From: Pantoea sp. At-9b
GTDB lineage: Bacteria > Pseudomonadota > Gammaproteobacteria > Enterobacterales > Enterobacteriaceae
Assembly (NCBI RefSeq): GCF_000175935.2
Contig: NC_014840.1
Coordinates: 186,001 to 250,000, forward strand
DNA length: 64,000 bases
Reading direction: 5' to 3'
Shown here: one piece after another, positions 1 to 8,043 of the stretch
How positions within the stretch are numbered: the stretch's first letter is position 1
How the letters are laid out: every line of letters begins with the position of its first letter
Notes under the pieces: generated by a model
Seen by the model: only the letters and a program-made list of their open reading frames with translations
What the model was told of the DNA's origin: nothing
The model's database searches: none
Made by a program: the position numbers and the translations under genes

Positions 1-440
1 ATATACACTTCAATGGTGCAGCCGTCGTCCTCTGGAATGATTTCCCAGTCCAGCCAGGGCACGCGCGAACCGGTATTGGTCCCGGTATTCTTTTCGACAA
101 AGGTTTCCACCGCGTTATGACGCAAAGGTGCCTTCCGTGTCGCGGCCAAAGTGGCGCTCCGCAGCACCTCCTCAAGTTCACCGAGGTAAGGAAAACGCGC
201 ACCCGCCGTAATAAAGTATTGAATCACGCCGGTGTCCTGGCAGGACGGGCGGTCCAGTTCATCTGCACGTTTCTGGTTTTCAAACATCGAGTCATAAACG
301 GCGCAGGCTAAAGGGGCCGTCTCCTGCTCACGCAGCGCTTCCAGTTTTTTCATCACGTCCGTAGGCAGACGTTTACCGACGTAGCCCGTGAATCGGGTCA
401 TGATGTCCGTCAGGTTTTCAACAGCATTTAATGTGCTCAC
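1..440 (-). CDS. ttdA: L(+)-tartrate dehydratase alpha subunit, 5' part only
   Basis: The gene runs off the left edge, so only the first 146 codons are present. The product should be the alpha subunit of the iron-sulfur hydro-lyase that converts L(+)-tartrate to oxaloacetate. Visible family motifs are RPSCQDTG (its Cys is a cluster ligand in class I fumarases), PLRHNAVE and NTGTNTG, all close to E. coli TtdA as I remember it. The start is a GTG at 440, preceded by GGAG at a normal distance. It lies 20 bases behind the transporter gene in the same direction, so the two are probably one transcript, with a beta subunit expected just outside the window. Confidence 0.88.
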   Translation of the reverse strand, partial: MSTLNAVENLTDIMTRFTGYVGKRLPTDVMKKLEALREQETAPLACAVYDSMFENQKRADELDRPSCQDTGVIQYFITAGARFPYLGELEEVLRSATLAATRKAPLRHNAVETFVEKNTGTNTGSRVPWLDWEIIPEDDGCTIEVY

Positions 441-460
441 AAGGGTTCTCCGACAAGAAT

Positions 461-1756
461 TCAGGCAAGGGAATTGTTCACCGCTTCCCGTTTGCGGTTA
501 ATTTGCAAAGAAAGGGTCAGGATGGCCGACAGCAGCAACATTCCCGCCACGCAATACATCGCAAGCGAAAAGCTGCCAGTGGTTTCTTTCAGCCAGCCAA
601 TAATCGCTGGCCCGGCAAAACCACCAAGGTTGCCAATTGAATTGATCGCTGCCAGTCCGGCTGCGGCTGCCGGGCCTTTCAGAAATAGCGAAGGAATGCT
701 CCACAGCGGCGGTTTACAGGACGAGATACCGACGCTGGCCATAACCAGAGCCACCACCGCCAACGTTAAGCTGTGCACCGAACCGGCCAGAATGAAACCG
801 ACGCATGCCAGTAAACAGGCTGACACCACATGCCAGGTGCGTTCATGAGTTTTGTCTGAGTGTTTCGCCCAGCTGATCATCGCAATAATCGACAACGCGG
901 CGGGCAGCGCATTGATAAAACCGGTTTGCAGCGTGGTCAGGCCAAAGGATTTAAGAAATTGCGGGGACCAGATGTTGAGAGAATACAGCCCCGCCGAAGT
1001 GCCGAAATAAACGATAGCCAGCGTCAACACACGAATATCGGACAGCCCTTTCCACAGGCTGGTTTTTTCTCCCGGCGCTTTATTCTTGCCTTCCTGTTCG
1101 AGGGTGGTGATTAACCATGCGGTCTCGCGCTTATCCAGCCAGTTATTTTTTTCCGGCCGATCATTCAGATAAAAGAAGGTAAAAATACCGAGCAGGATGG
1201 CGGCAATCGCGTCCAGCAAAAACATTAACTGCCAGCCTTTCAGGCCCAGCGCACCGTGCATGCTGAGAATACTGGCCGCCAGCGGCGAGCCAAGCATGGC
1301 GGAGATCGGTGCTGCCGCCATAAAAAAGGCAATGACCTGCGCACGACGTTTTATCGGGAACCAAGTGCTCAGATACAGGATGATACCGGAGAAAAATCCG
1401 GCTTCCGCCACCCCCAACAGGAAACGTAATAAATAGAATCCGCTGGCACTTGTCACAAACATCATGCAGGCGGCAATCACACCCCAGCTAATCATAATGC
1501 GGGCCAGCCAGATACGCGGGCCAACCTTTTGCAAAATAACATTTGAAGGAACATCGGTAATAAAATACCCCACAAAAAATAACCCGGCACCCAGACCAAA
1601 AACCGAAGAAGAAAAGCCCAAATCCTGATTCATGGTTAATGCCGCAAAACCAATATTTATTCGATCAAAAAAGGCAATGAAGTAGGCAAACATTACAAAA
1701 GGGACGATACGCCACGTTATTTTCCTCAACGTGAGATGTTCAATATCATTACTCAT
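461..1756 (-). CDS. MFS anion symporter, probable tartrate transporter
   Basis: A 431-residue, twelve-helix major facilitator protein of the anion:cation symporter (ACS) family. The N-terminal part has the FFDRINIGFAALTMNQDLGFS block typical of TtuB-like tartrate carriers, and it is a clear paralog of the carrier at 3180-4490. It sits directly before the tartrate dehydratase gene, so import of L(+)-tartrate is the likely role. Start at ATG 1756 with a weak TGGA ribosome site. The pair probably starts from a promoter in the gap 1757-2140. Substrate is inferred from context, not proven by sequence. Confidence 0.85.
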   Translation of the reverse strand: MSNDIEHLTLRKITWRIVPFVMFAYFIAFFDRINIGFAALTMNQDLGFSSSVFGLGAGLFFVGYFITDVPSNVILQKVGPRIWLARIMISWGVIAACMMFVTSASGFYLLRFLLGVAEAGFFSGIILYLSTWFPIKRRAQVIAFFMAAAPISAMLGSPLAASILSMHGALGLKGWQLMFLLDAIAAILLGIFTFFYLNDRPEKNNWLDKRETAWLITTLEQEGKNKAPGEKTSLWKGLSDIRVLTLAIVYFGTSAGLYSLNIWSPQFLKSFGLTTLQTGFINALPAALSIIAMISWAKHSDKTHERTWHVVSACLLACVGFILAGSVHSLTLAVVALVMASVGISSCKPPLWSIPSLFLKGPAAAAGLAAINSIGNLGGFAGPAIIGWLKETTGSFSLAMYCVAGMLLLSAILTLSLQINRKREAVNNSLA

Positions 1757-2140
1757 ATTTTCCAGCCTTATAAATATTATCGTAAAGTAGGTTACGGACT
1801 GTTCTTTAGGTTGTGCTGGAAAAACTATAATGAATTAAACTTATGCAATCATTGCGCCTTGGTTATATAAATAATTCACATAATCCAAAAGCCATCACCT
1901 GAGAGCATTTTGATTGACCTGGATCACTTAAATCAGGTGATAATTATTTATTTTTACAGCGAGACAAACTTAATCACACGATTAAGAAACAATTACGCGC
2001 AGAGGAAATAGTCAGAAGTGTGATCGCATTCAAATTATGATCGGGAGTGGTACTGAATGAAAAGGGGATTAAATAAGATTGATTCTCATCACATCAATAT
2101 CTTTGCAGACAGGCGGCTGCCCGTCTGCGCCCGCAAAACA
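1757..2140. promoter_or_regulatory. Gene-free stretch with promoter region of the tartrate dehydratase operon
   Basis: This 384-base AT-rich gap separates the LysR gene from the transporter gene, both on the minus strand. It holds one copy of the shared 23-base element (1861-1886, reverse orientation), about 105 bases before the transporter start. No gene is seen in it. Confidence 0.6.
1861..1886 (-). promoter_or_regulatory. Probable LysR (TtuA-type) binding element, copy 1
   Basis: Read on the minus strand it begins GGATTATGTGAATTAT and continues into TTATATAA. Over 23 aligned bases it differs from the copy at 7098-7124 at only three positions. The first 14 bases of the core form a near-palindrome, as LysR boxes often do. 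It faces the transporter-ttdA operon. Confidence 0.6.
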
Positions 2141-3049
2141 TCATAGTTTCTCGGTGAGTTCCCGCTTATTATCGGTCAGCAACTTCAGCATATCCCTTAA
2201 ATACTCATCTTCATTGCCTTTCTGCCAGGCAATGCTCAACGGCAGACCTTTAATATTTTCATCTAATTGCAGGTCAATATAGGCCACATTTTCGCTGTTC
2301 ATGTTGCGGTAAGACGCAGGCACCACCGCCAGTCCAAGACCGGCAGCCACCAGACTTAAAATGGTCTGTTTTTCCTCAGCAAATTGCGCAATCATCGGCG
2401 TCAGTCCCGCCAATTTATAGATGCTCATGGTCAGATCATGGCTATGTGGCCGGGTGCGTCTTTCCGGGATGATCATGGCTTCATGCTTGAAATCATCTAA
2501 TGATACAGCGCTACGATCGGCCAGCGGATGATTCGCCGGGACCGCCAGTACGCAACTTTCGCGCGTAATAAAACGCACGGAAATGGATGCATCGATGATT
2601 TGCGGCGCGCGAAAAAAAATCATATCCAGCCAGCCCGATTTTAATTTAGGCAGCAGGTTGATGGTTTTATCTTCAATGATATGAATATCGGTATTGGGAT
2701 GCGTCGGAACAAACCGGTTCAATAGCGCCGGGACTAATCCGCGCGCGGCACTGTCAATCGCACCAATTCTTAACGTCCGACGCTCATCTTTTAATCCAAC
2801 TTTAAAGCGTATTGCCAGAGCATCAAACTGATCGATGATTTTGTTAGCTTCGTCAAAAAAAATGGCACCCTCAGCAGTGAGCGAAACATTGCGTGTTGAT
2901 CGATTTAAAAGCCGGACCCCGAGGTCCTCTTCGAGTAATCGAATGAAGCGAGAAAGTGACGCAGGCATCATTTCCATTCTTTGGGCTGCCCGCCCGAAAT
3001 GTAACTCTTTGCCCACGGCGACAAAACAACGCAATTGATTTATATCCAC
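2141..3049 (-). CDS. ttuA: LysR-family regulator of tartrate genes
   Basis: A 302-residue LysR protein with an N-terminal winged helix-turn-helix (about residues 1-60, containing FGRAAQRMEMMPASLSRFI) and a substrate-binding effector domain. The start is GTG 3049, because the ATG next to it is out of frame and stops at once; an AGGA ribosome site fits the GTG. It lies between the two tartrate operons and is divergent from ttuB, the usual layout for a LysR activator. The gene symbol follows the Agrobacterium vitis ttu locus and is by analogy of position. Three 23-base elements nearby are its likely targets. Confidence 0.8.
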   Translation of the reverse strand: MDINQLRCFVAVGKELHFGRAAQRMEMMPASLSRFIRLLEEDLGVRLLNRSTRNVSLTAEGAIFFDEANKIIDQFDALAIRFKVGLKDERRTLRIGAIDSAARGLVPALLNRFVPTHPNTDIHIIEDKTINLLPKLKSGWLDMIFFRAPQIIDASISVRFITRESCVLAVPANHPLADRSAVSLDDFKHEAMIIPERRTRPHSHDLTMSIYKLAGLTPMIAQFAEEKQTILSLVAAGLGLAVVPASYRNMNSENVAYIDLQLDENIKGLPLSIAWQKGNEDEYLRDMLKLLTDNKRELTEKL

Positions 3050-3064
3050 ATTTTCCTCGCCAAA

Positions 3065-3090
3065 GCATTATTCAAATAATTTATATAATC
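3065..3090 (+). promoter_or_regulatory. Probable LysR (TtuA-type) binding element, copy 2
   Basis: Begins GCATTATTCAAATAAT and continues TTATATAATC. It lies 16 bases before the LysR start and 90 bases before the ttuB start, the typical place for a site that both autoregulates a LysR gene and activates the divergent operon. Differs from copy 3 at two of 23 positions. The TATAAT at 3084-3089 could also be a -10 box. Confidence 0.65.
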
Positions 3091-3179
3091 GCACATTAAT
3101 GATCTGTTGATCCAAAACTGCATACTGAACTCGATTACAAAAAAATAACACACCCCTACACAATCTGGAGCACTTTAAT

Positions 3180-4490
3180 ATGAATAATCACCTCGAAAAA
3201 AGGGTGATGCGTAAAGTGACGTTGCGCATTGTCCCTTTCATCATGCTGCTCTACTTCATCGCATTTCTCGATCGCGTAAACATTGGTTTTGCGGCATTAA
3301 CCATGAATCAGGATTTAGGTTTCTCCCCTACCGTATTTGGTCTGGGTGCCGGGATCTTTTTCCTTGGCTATTTTCTCTTCGAAGTGCCCTCAAATTTAAT
3401 ACTGCATAAGGTGGGCGCACGCATCTGGATCGCCCGCGTGATGATCAGCTGGGGTTTGGTGTCAGGCTGCATGGCGTTTGTCCAGGGCACCACCAGCTTC
3501 TACACCCTGCGCTTCCTGCTCGGTGTCGCCGAGGCCGGGTTCTTCCCAGGCATCATTCTCTATCTCAGCTACTGGTTTCCGGCAGCGAAACGCGCACAGG
3601 TCACGGCGATCTTTATGGCGGCCGCTCCCCTCTCCACCGCGCTGGGGTCGCCGATTTCCGCAGCCCTGCTTGAGATGCACGGCCTGCTGGGCTACGCCGG
3701 CTGGCAATGGATGTTTGTGCTGGAAGCCATTCCTGCCGTGGTGTTTGGCATCGTGGTGTTGTTCTTCCTCACTGACCGTCCGGCAAAAGCGAAATGGCTA
3801 AGCGAAGAGGAACGTGAGTGGCTGCAAAGTACCATGCAGGCAGAAGAACTGGCGCGTGCGGCAAAGCAGCACCACAGCAGCGCCTGGCGTGGGCTGGCTG
3901 ATAAGCGGGTGTTAGCGCTGGCGCTGGTTTATTTCGGCACATCCGCCGGGCTTTACACCCTCGGAATCTGGTCACCGCAAATCATCCATAGCTTCGGCGC
4001 ATCCTCAATGGAAATCGGCTTTCTTAACGCCTTCCCGGCAGTGGTCGGGGTTATCGGCATGATTCTGTGGGCGCGCCATTCTGACCGCAAAAATGAACGC
4101 AGCTGGCACGTGATTGCGGCCTGTCTGCTCGCTGCCGCCGGACTGATTTACGCCGGTAATGCCAGCACGCTGCTGGCAGTCATCATCGCACTCACCCTGG
4201 TGACCGTCGGGATCAGCGCCTCTAAACCCCCGCTGTGGAGCATGCCAACGCTGTTCCTCAGCGGCCCGGCTGCGGCCGCCGGCATCGCCACCATCAACTC
4301 GATCGGCAACCTCGGTGGCTTTGTAGGCCCGATGATGATCGGCGTGATCCGCCAACAGACCGGCAGTTATACCTGGGGACTTTACTTCGTTGCCGGTCTG
4401 CTCGCCCTGTCGGCCCTGATTGTTTTGATTCTGTCTGCGCAGGCGAATAAACCGCAGACAGTCGATATTCCACACCCTCATACACATTGA
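3180..4490 (+). CDS. ttuB: MFS tartrate transporter
   Basis: A 436-residue MFS/ACS-family carrier with twelve predicted helices and the signature FLDRVNIGFAALTMNQDLGFS near the N terminus. It is the first gene of a three-gene operon with tartrate dehydrogenase and a TtuD-type kinase, matching the ttuBCD order of Agrobacterium vitis. Start at ATG 3180 with a TGGAG ribosome site. It is paralogous to the carrier at 461-1756 over its whole length, so this locus has two tartrate-type carriers, each tied to a different catabolic enzyme. Isomer preference of each carrier cannot be read from the sequence. Confidence 0.88.
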   Translation: MNNHLEKRVMRKVTLRIVPFIMLLYFIAFLDRVNIGFAALTMNQDLGFSPTVFGLGAGIFFLGYFLFEVPSNLILHKVGARIWIARVMISWGLVSGCMAFVQGTTSFYTLRFLLGVAEAGFFPGIILYLSYWFPAAKRAQVTAIFMAAAPLSTALGSPISAALLEMHGLLGYAGWQWMFVLEAIPAVVFGIVVLFFLTDRPAKAKWLSEEEREWLQSTMQAEELARAAKQHHSSAWRGLADKRVLALALVYFGTSAGLYTLGIWSPQIIHSFGASSMEIGFLNAFPAVVGVIGMILWARHSDRKNERSWHVIAACLLAAAGLIYAGNASTLLAVIIALTLVTVGISASKPPLWSMPTLFLSGPAAAAGIATINSIGNLGGFVGPMMIGVIRQQTGSYTWGLYFVAGLLALSALIVLILSAQANKPQTVDIPHPHTH

Positions 4491-4508
4491 TTTCACAGGA
4501 GAAATAAC

Positions 4509-5597
4509 ATGCGTAACTACTCAATTGCCGCCATTCCTGCGGACGGTATCGGTCCTGAAGTGATTTCGGCCGGTGTTGAAGTGCTCCATGCGCTGGAGCG
4601 CCAGAATCCACAGCTGAAATTTGATATTGAGACCTTCGACTGGGGCTCGGATTACTACAAAAAGCACGGTGTGATGATGCCGGAGGACGGTCTGCAAACG
4701 CTGAAGAAATTCGATGCGATCTACTTCGGCGCGGTTGGCGCACCAGATGTGCCGGATCACATCACGCTGTGGGGTTTACGTCTGCCGATCTGTCAGGGCT
4801 TTGACCAGTACGCAAACGTGCGTCCCACCAAAATCCTGCCGGGTGTGACTTCGCCATTGCGTAATCGTGGTCCGGGCGATCTGGATTGGGTGATCGTGCG
4901 CGAAAACTCAGAAGGCGAATACTCCGGTAATGGCGGTCGTGCCCACCGTGGTTTGCCTGAAGAGGTCGGTACTGAAGTGGCGATCTTCACCCGTGTTGGG
5001 GTGACCCGCATCATGCGTTACGCCTTCAAGCTGGCACAGTCTCGCCCACGCAAACTGCTGACCGTGGTGACAAAATCTAACGCTCAACGCCACGGTATGG
5101 TGATGTGGGATGAGATCGCCGCAGAAGTGGCACAGGAATTCCCGGATGTGAAATGGGACAAGATGCTGGTGGATGCGATGACCCATCGTATGACGGTACA
5201 TCCGCAGAGTCTGGACACCATCGTCGCCACCAACCTGCACGCGGATATTCTCTCTGACTTAGCCGGTGCGCTGGCGGGCAGTCTCGGTGTGGCCCCGACC
5301 GCCAATATCGACCCCGAGCATCGCTTCCCGTCGATGTTCGAACCGATTCACGGTTCCGCCTTTGACATCACCGGCAAAGGTATCGCCAACCCGATCGCTA
5401 CCTTCTGGACAGCGGTGCAAATGCTTGAACATCTTGGCGAACACGATGCCGCAGCCTTGGTGATGGAAGGTATCGAGTATGCCTGCACCCAAGGCATTCT
5501 GACGCCGGACGTCGGTGGCACGGCAAAAACAGCTGATGTGACCAAAGCTGTGGTTGAATTTATCACCTCGAAGGCCACCGTCGCTGAGACCGCATAA
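4509..5597 (+). CDS. ttuC: Tartrate dehydrogenase/decarboxylase
   Basis: A 362-residue metal- and NAD-dependent beta-decarboxylating dehydrogenase of the isopropylmalate/isocitrate family. It opens with the family start AAIPADGIGPEV, and it has VRENSEGEYSG, the KSNAQRHGM segment, and the metal-site region SDLAGALAGSLGVAP followed by FEPIHGSAFDI. Relatives oxidise L(+)- and meso-tartrate and D-malate, and decarboxylate tartrate to D-glycerate. Strong AGGAG ribosome site 7 bases before ATG 4509. It lies 18 bases after ttuB and only 2 bases before ttuD. Related to E. coli DmlA, so D-malate is a possible alternative substrate. Confidence 0.92.
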   Translation: MRNYSIAAIPADGIGPEVISAGVEVLHALERQNPQLKFDIETFDWGSDYYKKHGVMMPEDGLQTLKKFDAIYFGAVGAPDVPDHITLWGLRLPICQGFDQYANVRPTKILPGVTSPLRNRGPGDLDWVIVRENSEGEYSGNGGRAHRGLPEEVGTEVAIFTRVGVTRIMRYAFKLAQSRPRKLLTVVTKSNAQRHGMVMWDEIAAEVAQEFPDVKWDKMLVDAMTHRMTVHPQSLDTIVATNLHADILSDLAGALAGSLGVAPTANIDPEHRFPSMFEPIHGSAFDITGKGIANPIATFWTAVQMLEHLGEHDAAALVMEGIEYACTQGILTPDVGGTAKTADVTKAVVEFITSKATVAETA

Positions 5598-5599
5598 TC

Positions 5600-6859
5600 A
5601 TGAGAAATGCACAGGCCGCAGAGATTCTGCAAGATATCTTTCAGCGTGCTGTTGACAGTGCCCGTCCCGGGCCTGTCATTCCCCCCGCACTCCCTGAAAA
5701 ACCCAAAGGTCGTTGTGTGGTCATTGGTGCTGGTAAAGCCTCTGCCGCGATGGCCGCAGCAGTAGACGCGGCCTGGCCGGATGTGGATGTCAGTGGTGTG
5801 GTGGTGACACGTTATGGTCACGCCGTTCCTGCCGGGCGCATCCGCATTCTGGAGGCGGCCCATCCGGTGTCCGATGCCATGAGTGAAACCGCCGCGATGC
5901 TGATCGTGGAATCCCTGCGTGGCTTAACCCCGGATGACCTGGTGCTGGCGTTGATTTCCGGTGGGGGTTCGGCGCTGATGGCACTCCCCGCCCCAGGGCT
6001 GACTCTGGCCGATAAGCAGGCGATTACCCGCGCGTTGTTGCATAGCGGGGCCAATATCAAGGAGATGAATCTGGTGCGTCGCCATCTTTCTGCGGTGAAA
6101 GGTGGCAAACTGGCGGTGCTGGCACAACCCGCACGACTGGTCACGCTGATTATCAGTGACGTCCCTGGCGATAATCCCACCGATGTCGCCTCCGGCCCGA
6201 CGGTCGCCGATAGCAGTACCCCAGGCGATGCGCTGAAAGTACTGGAACGCTATGGCATTCCGGTCGCAGAACCGGTGCGCTATGTCCTCACTCAGCCCCG
6301 GCGCGAACTGCCGCCGACTGGACAGGCTGAAGCCCGGTTGATTGCGACCCCGGCATTAGCACTTGCAGCGGCCGCGACGGCGGTGCGTCAACATGGCTTA
6401 ACCCCGTTGATCCTCGGTGACGCCATTGAAGGCGAAAGCCGCCAGGTTGCCGTGGTCATGGCGGGTATTGCCCGTTCGGTGAAACGCTACGGTCATCCGG
6501 TTAAAGGGCCAGCGGTGTTGTTGTCAGGAGGGGAAACCACCGTCACCGTGACAAATGGTCGGGCAGGCAAAGGCGGGCGTAATACCGAGTTCCTGCTCAG
6601 TCTGGCTTGTGCTCTTCAGGGAGAAAGGGGTATCTGGGCCATTGCCGGTGATAGCGATGGTATCGACGGCACGGAAGATGCTGCCGGAGCCATCATCGCG
6701 CCAGATACGCTAACCCGTGGCACGTTAAATGGTTTGAATGCCACCCGCTATCTCGATGAACATGACAGCTACAGCTATTTTCACTCGCTTGGCGATCTGG
6801 TGATCACTGGCCCTACCCTGACCAACGTGAATGATATTCGGGCCATATTAATTGCCTGA
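5600..6859 (+). CDS. ttuD: Glycerate 2-kinase / TtuD-type protein
   Basis: A 419-residue protein of the glycerate 2-kinase (MOFRL, formerly called hydroxypyruvate reductase) family. Visible blocks are VIGAGKASAAMA near residue 40, the glycine-rich ISGGGSALM near 120, VRRHLSAVKGGKLA near 160, and the C-terminal GDSDGIDGTEDAAGA of the MOFRL domain. In the ttu pathway it handles the glycerate or hydroxypyruvate formed from tartrate. It follows ttuC after two bases, so translation is probably coupled. A hairpin ends the operon right after it. Kinase activity is more likely than reductase activity from present family knowledge. Confidence 0.88.
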   Translation: MRNAQAAEILQDIFQRAVDSARPGPVIPPALPEKPKGRCVVIGAGKASAAMAAAVDAAWPDVDVSGVVVTRYGHAVPAGRIRILEAAHPVSDAMSETAAMLIVESLRGLTPDDLVLALISGGGSALMALPAPGLTLADKQAITRALLHSGANIKEMNLVRRHLSAVKGGKLAVLAQPARLVTLIISDVPGDNPTDVASGPTVADSSTPGDALKVLERYGIPVAEPVRYVLTQPRRELPPTGQAEARLIATPALALAAAATAVRQHGLTPLILGDAIEGESRQVAVVMAGIARSVKRYGHPVKGPAVLLSGGETTVTVTNGRAGKGGRNTEFLLSLACALQGERGIWAIAGDSDGIDGTEDAAGAIIAPDTLTRGTLNGLNATRYLDEHDSYSYFHSLGDLVITGPTLTNVNDIRAILIA

Positions 6860-6868
6860 CCTTCCTCC

Positions 6869-6904
6869 ACAGCTTTCCCGGCGATGCGGGAAAGCTGTTA
6901 TTGC
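6869..6904 (+). terminator. Terminator of the ttuBCD operon
   Basis: An 11-base stem, ACAGCTTTCCC (6869-6879) with GGGAAAGCTGT (6888-6898), has an 8-base loop and is followed by TATTGC. It begins 10 bases after the ttuD stop. Confidence 0.7.
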
Positions 6905-7297
6905 TGCAATCACCTTCATTGTGATCCATTAAATAACACCGCTCGAAAAGCCATCAATTGTTAACGCCCATATGCCTGTGCCTTGCATAAATAATATGCA
7001 AAAACATTTCACAGGATTGTAGAGATAAAACAAAGTGTAAATGTACCTTATGGTACATAGTTGTTTTTCCATATAAATCAGGTCGCTAGCCCGATATGGA
7101 TTATTTAAATAATTTATATAAACCAGATGACGTGATCCCGTGCTACCAATGCGCCTATCATGCGCCGTTACAAAACGGCAACAGAATTTCTAAGGCTATT
7201 TAAATATATCCGTTGATTCATTAACAGCAATGGCGCGTTGTTCTCCCACCAGGCAAGTGAATAATTTTCGCACTATAACGAGAAACTGAAATTAAAA
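6905..7297. promoter_or_regulatory. Gene-free stretch, promoter region of the FAD dehydrogenase operon
   Basis: About 390 bases without a gene. It contains a small inverted repeat, ATGTACC (7041-7047) and GGTACAT (7052-7058), and the third copy of the shared tartrate-locus element at 7098-7124. No coding potential was seen. Confidence 0.55.
7098..7124 (+). promoter_or_regulatory. Probable LysR (TtuA-type) binding element, copy 3
   Basis: Begins GGATTATTTAAATAAT, in which the 14 bases ATTATTTAAATAAT are a perfect palindrome, and runs on into TTATATAA. It is nearly the same as the elements in the two tartrate promoters and lies about 175 bases before the first dehydrogenase gene. Confidence 0.6.
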
Positions 7298-8026
7298 ATG
7301 GCAAATGAACCCTGTCGTATTGGAAGGCGTCCTTTTATTATTGGGTCGCTGATTGGTATCGCCTCATTCGGGATGAAAGGGGGTGTGAGCAGTGTCTTTG
7401 CCGCAGTTCCCTCAACTGCGGATGAGCTAAAACAATATCAACCCGTTTTTTTCACCGCAGAAGAGTGGCAATTTATACTGGCCGCCTGCGACCGCTTGAT
7501 CCCTGCGGACAGGGAAGGCCCTGGCGCATTAGAAACCCATGTGCCGGTTTTCATCGATAAGCAGATGCTGACCCCTTATGGCAAGGGTGACGACTGGTAT
7601 ATGGATGGCCCATTTAACAGCCATGCCAGCCTGCTGTTCGGCTATCAAATGCCCTTCCCGTTACAGGTGCTGTACCGCAAAGGTATTTCACTGACCAATC
7701 AATACACGCGTATCAAATACAACCAAAATTTCTGCGACCTGCCAGACAAAATTAAGGATGCCGTGTTAACCGCACTGCAAAAAAATGTCGCTGATTTTGC
7801 GCAATTTGGCGAAGCCGATTTGAACGCGGGGTATTTCTTCACCCGGCTACTGGAAAATACCAAAGAAGGCTATCTGGCCGATCCGCAATACGGCGGTAAT
7901 AAAAACATGGCGGCATGGAAAATGATTAATTTCCCTGGTGCGCGTGCCAGCTTCCCGCAATGGATAAAAATCCATAACGTTAAATATCCGCTTGGCCCGG
8001 TCTCGCTTAGCGGCGAACAAGCCTGA
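7298..8026 (+). CDS. Gluconate 2-dehydrogenase-type small (gamma) subunit, Tat-exported
   Basis: A 242-residue member of the gluconate 2-dehydrogenase subunit 3 family. The N terminus carries a twin-arginine signal (GRRPFIIG followed by a hydrophobic stretch ending near VFA), as expected for the subunit that carries the FAD-loaded partner across the membrane. The region FTAEEWQFILAACDRLIP is typical of the family. It is the first gene of a three-gene operon with a GMC flavoprotein and a triple-haem cytochrome. No clear strong ribosome site is seen; the ATG at 7298 was chosen because it places the RR motif near the N terminus. Confidence 0.88.
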   Translation: MANEPCRIGRRPFIIGSLIGIASFGMKGGVSSVFAAVPSTADELKQYQPVFFTAEEWQFILAACDRLIPADREGPGALETHVPVFIDKQMLTPYGKGDDWYMDGPFNSHASLLFGYQMPFPLQVLYRKGISLTNQYTRIKYNQNFCDLPDKIKDAVLTALQKNVADFAQFGEADLNAGYFFTRLLENTKEGYLADPQYGGNKNMAAWKMINFPGARASFPQWIKIHNVKYPLGPVSLSGEQA

Positions 8027-8043
8027 TTCTTCCTGGAAAGCAA

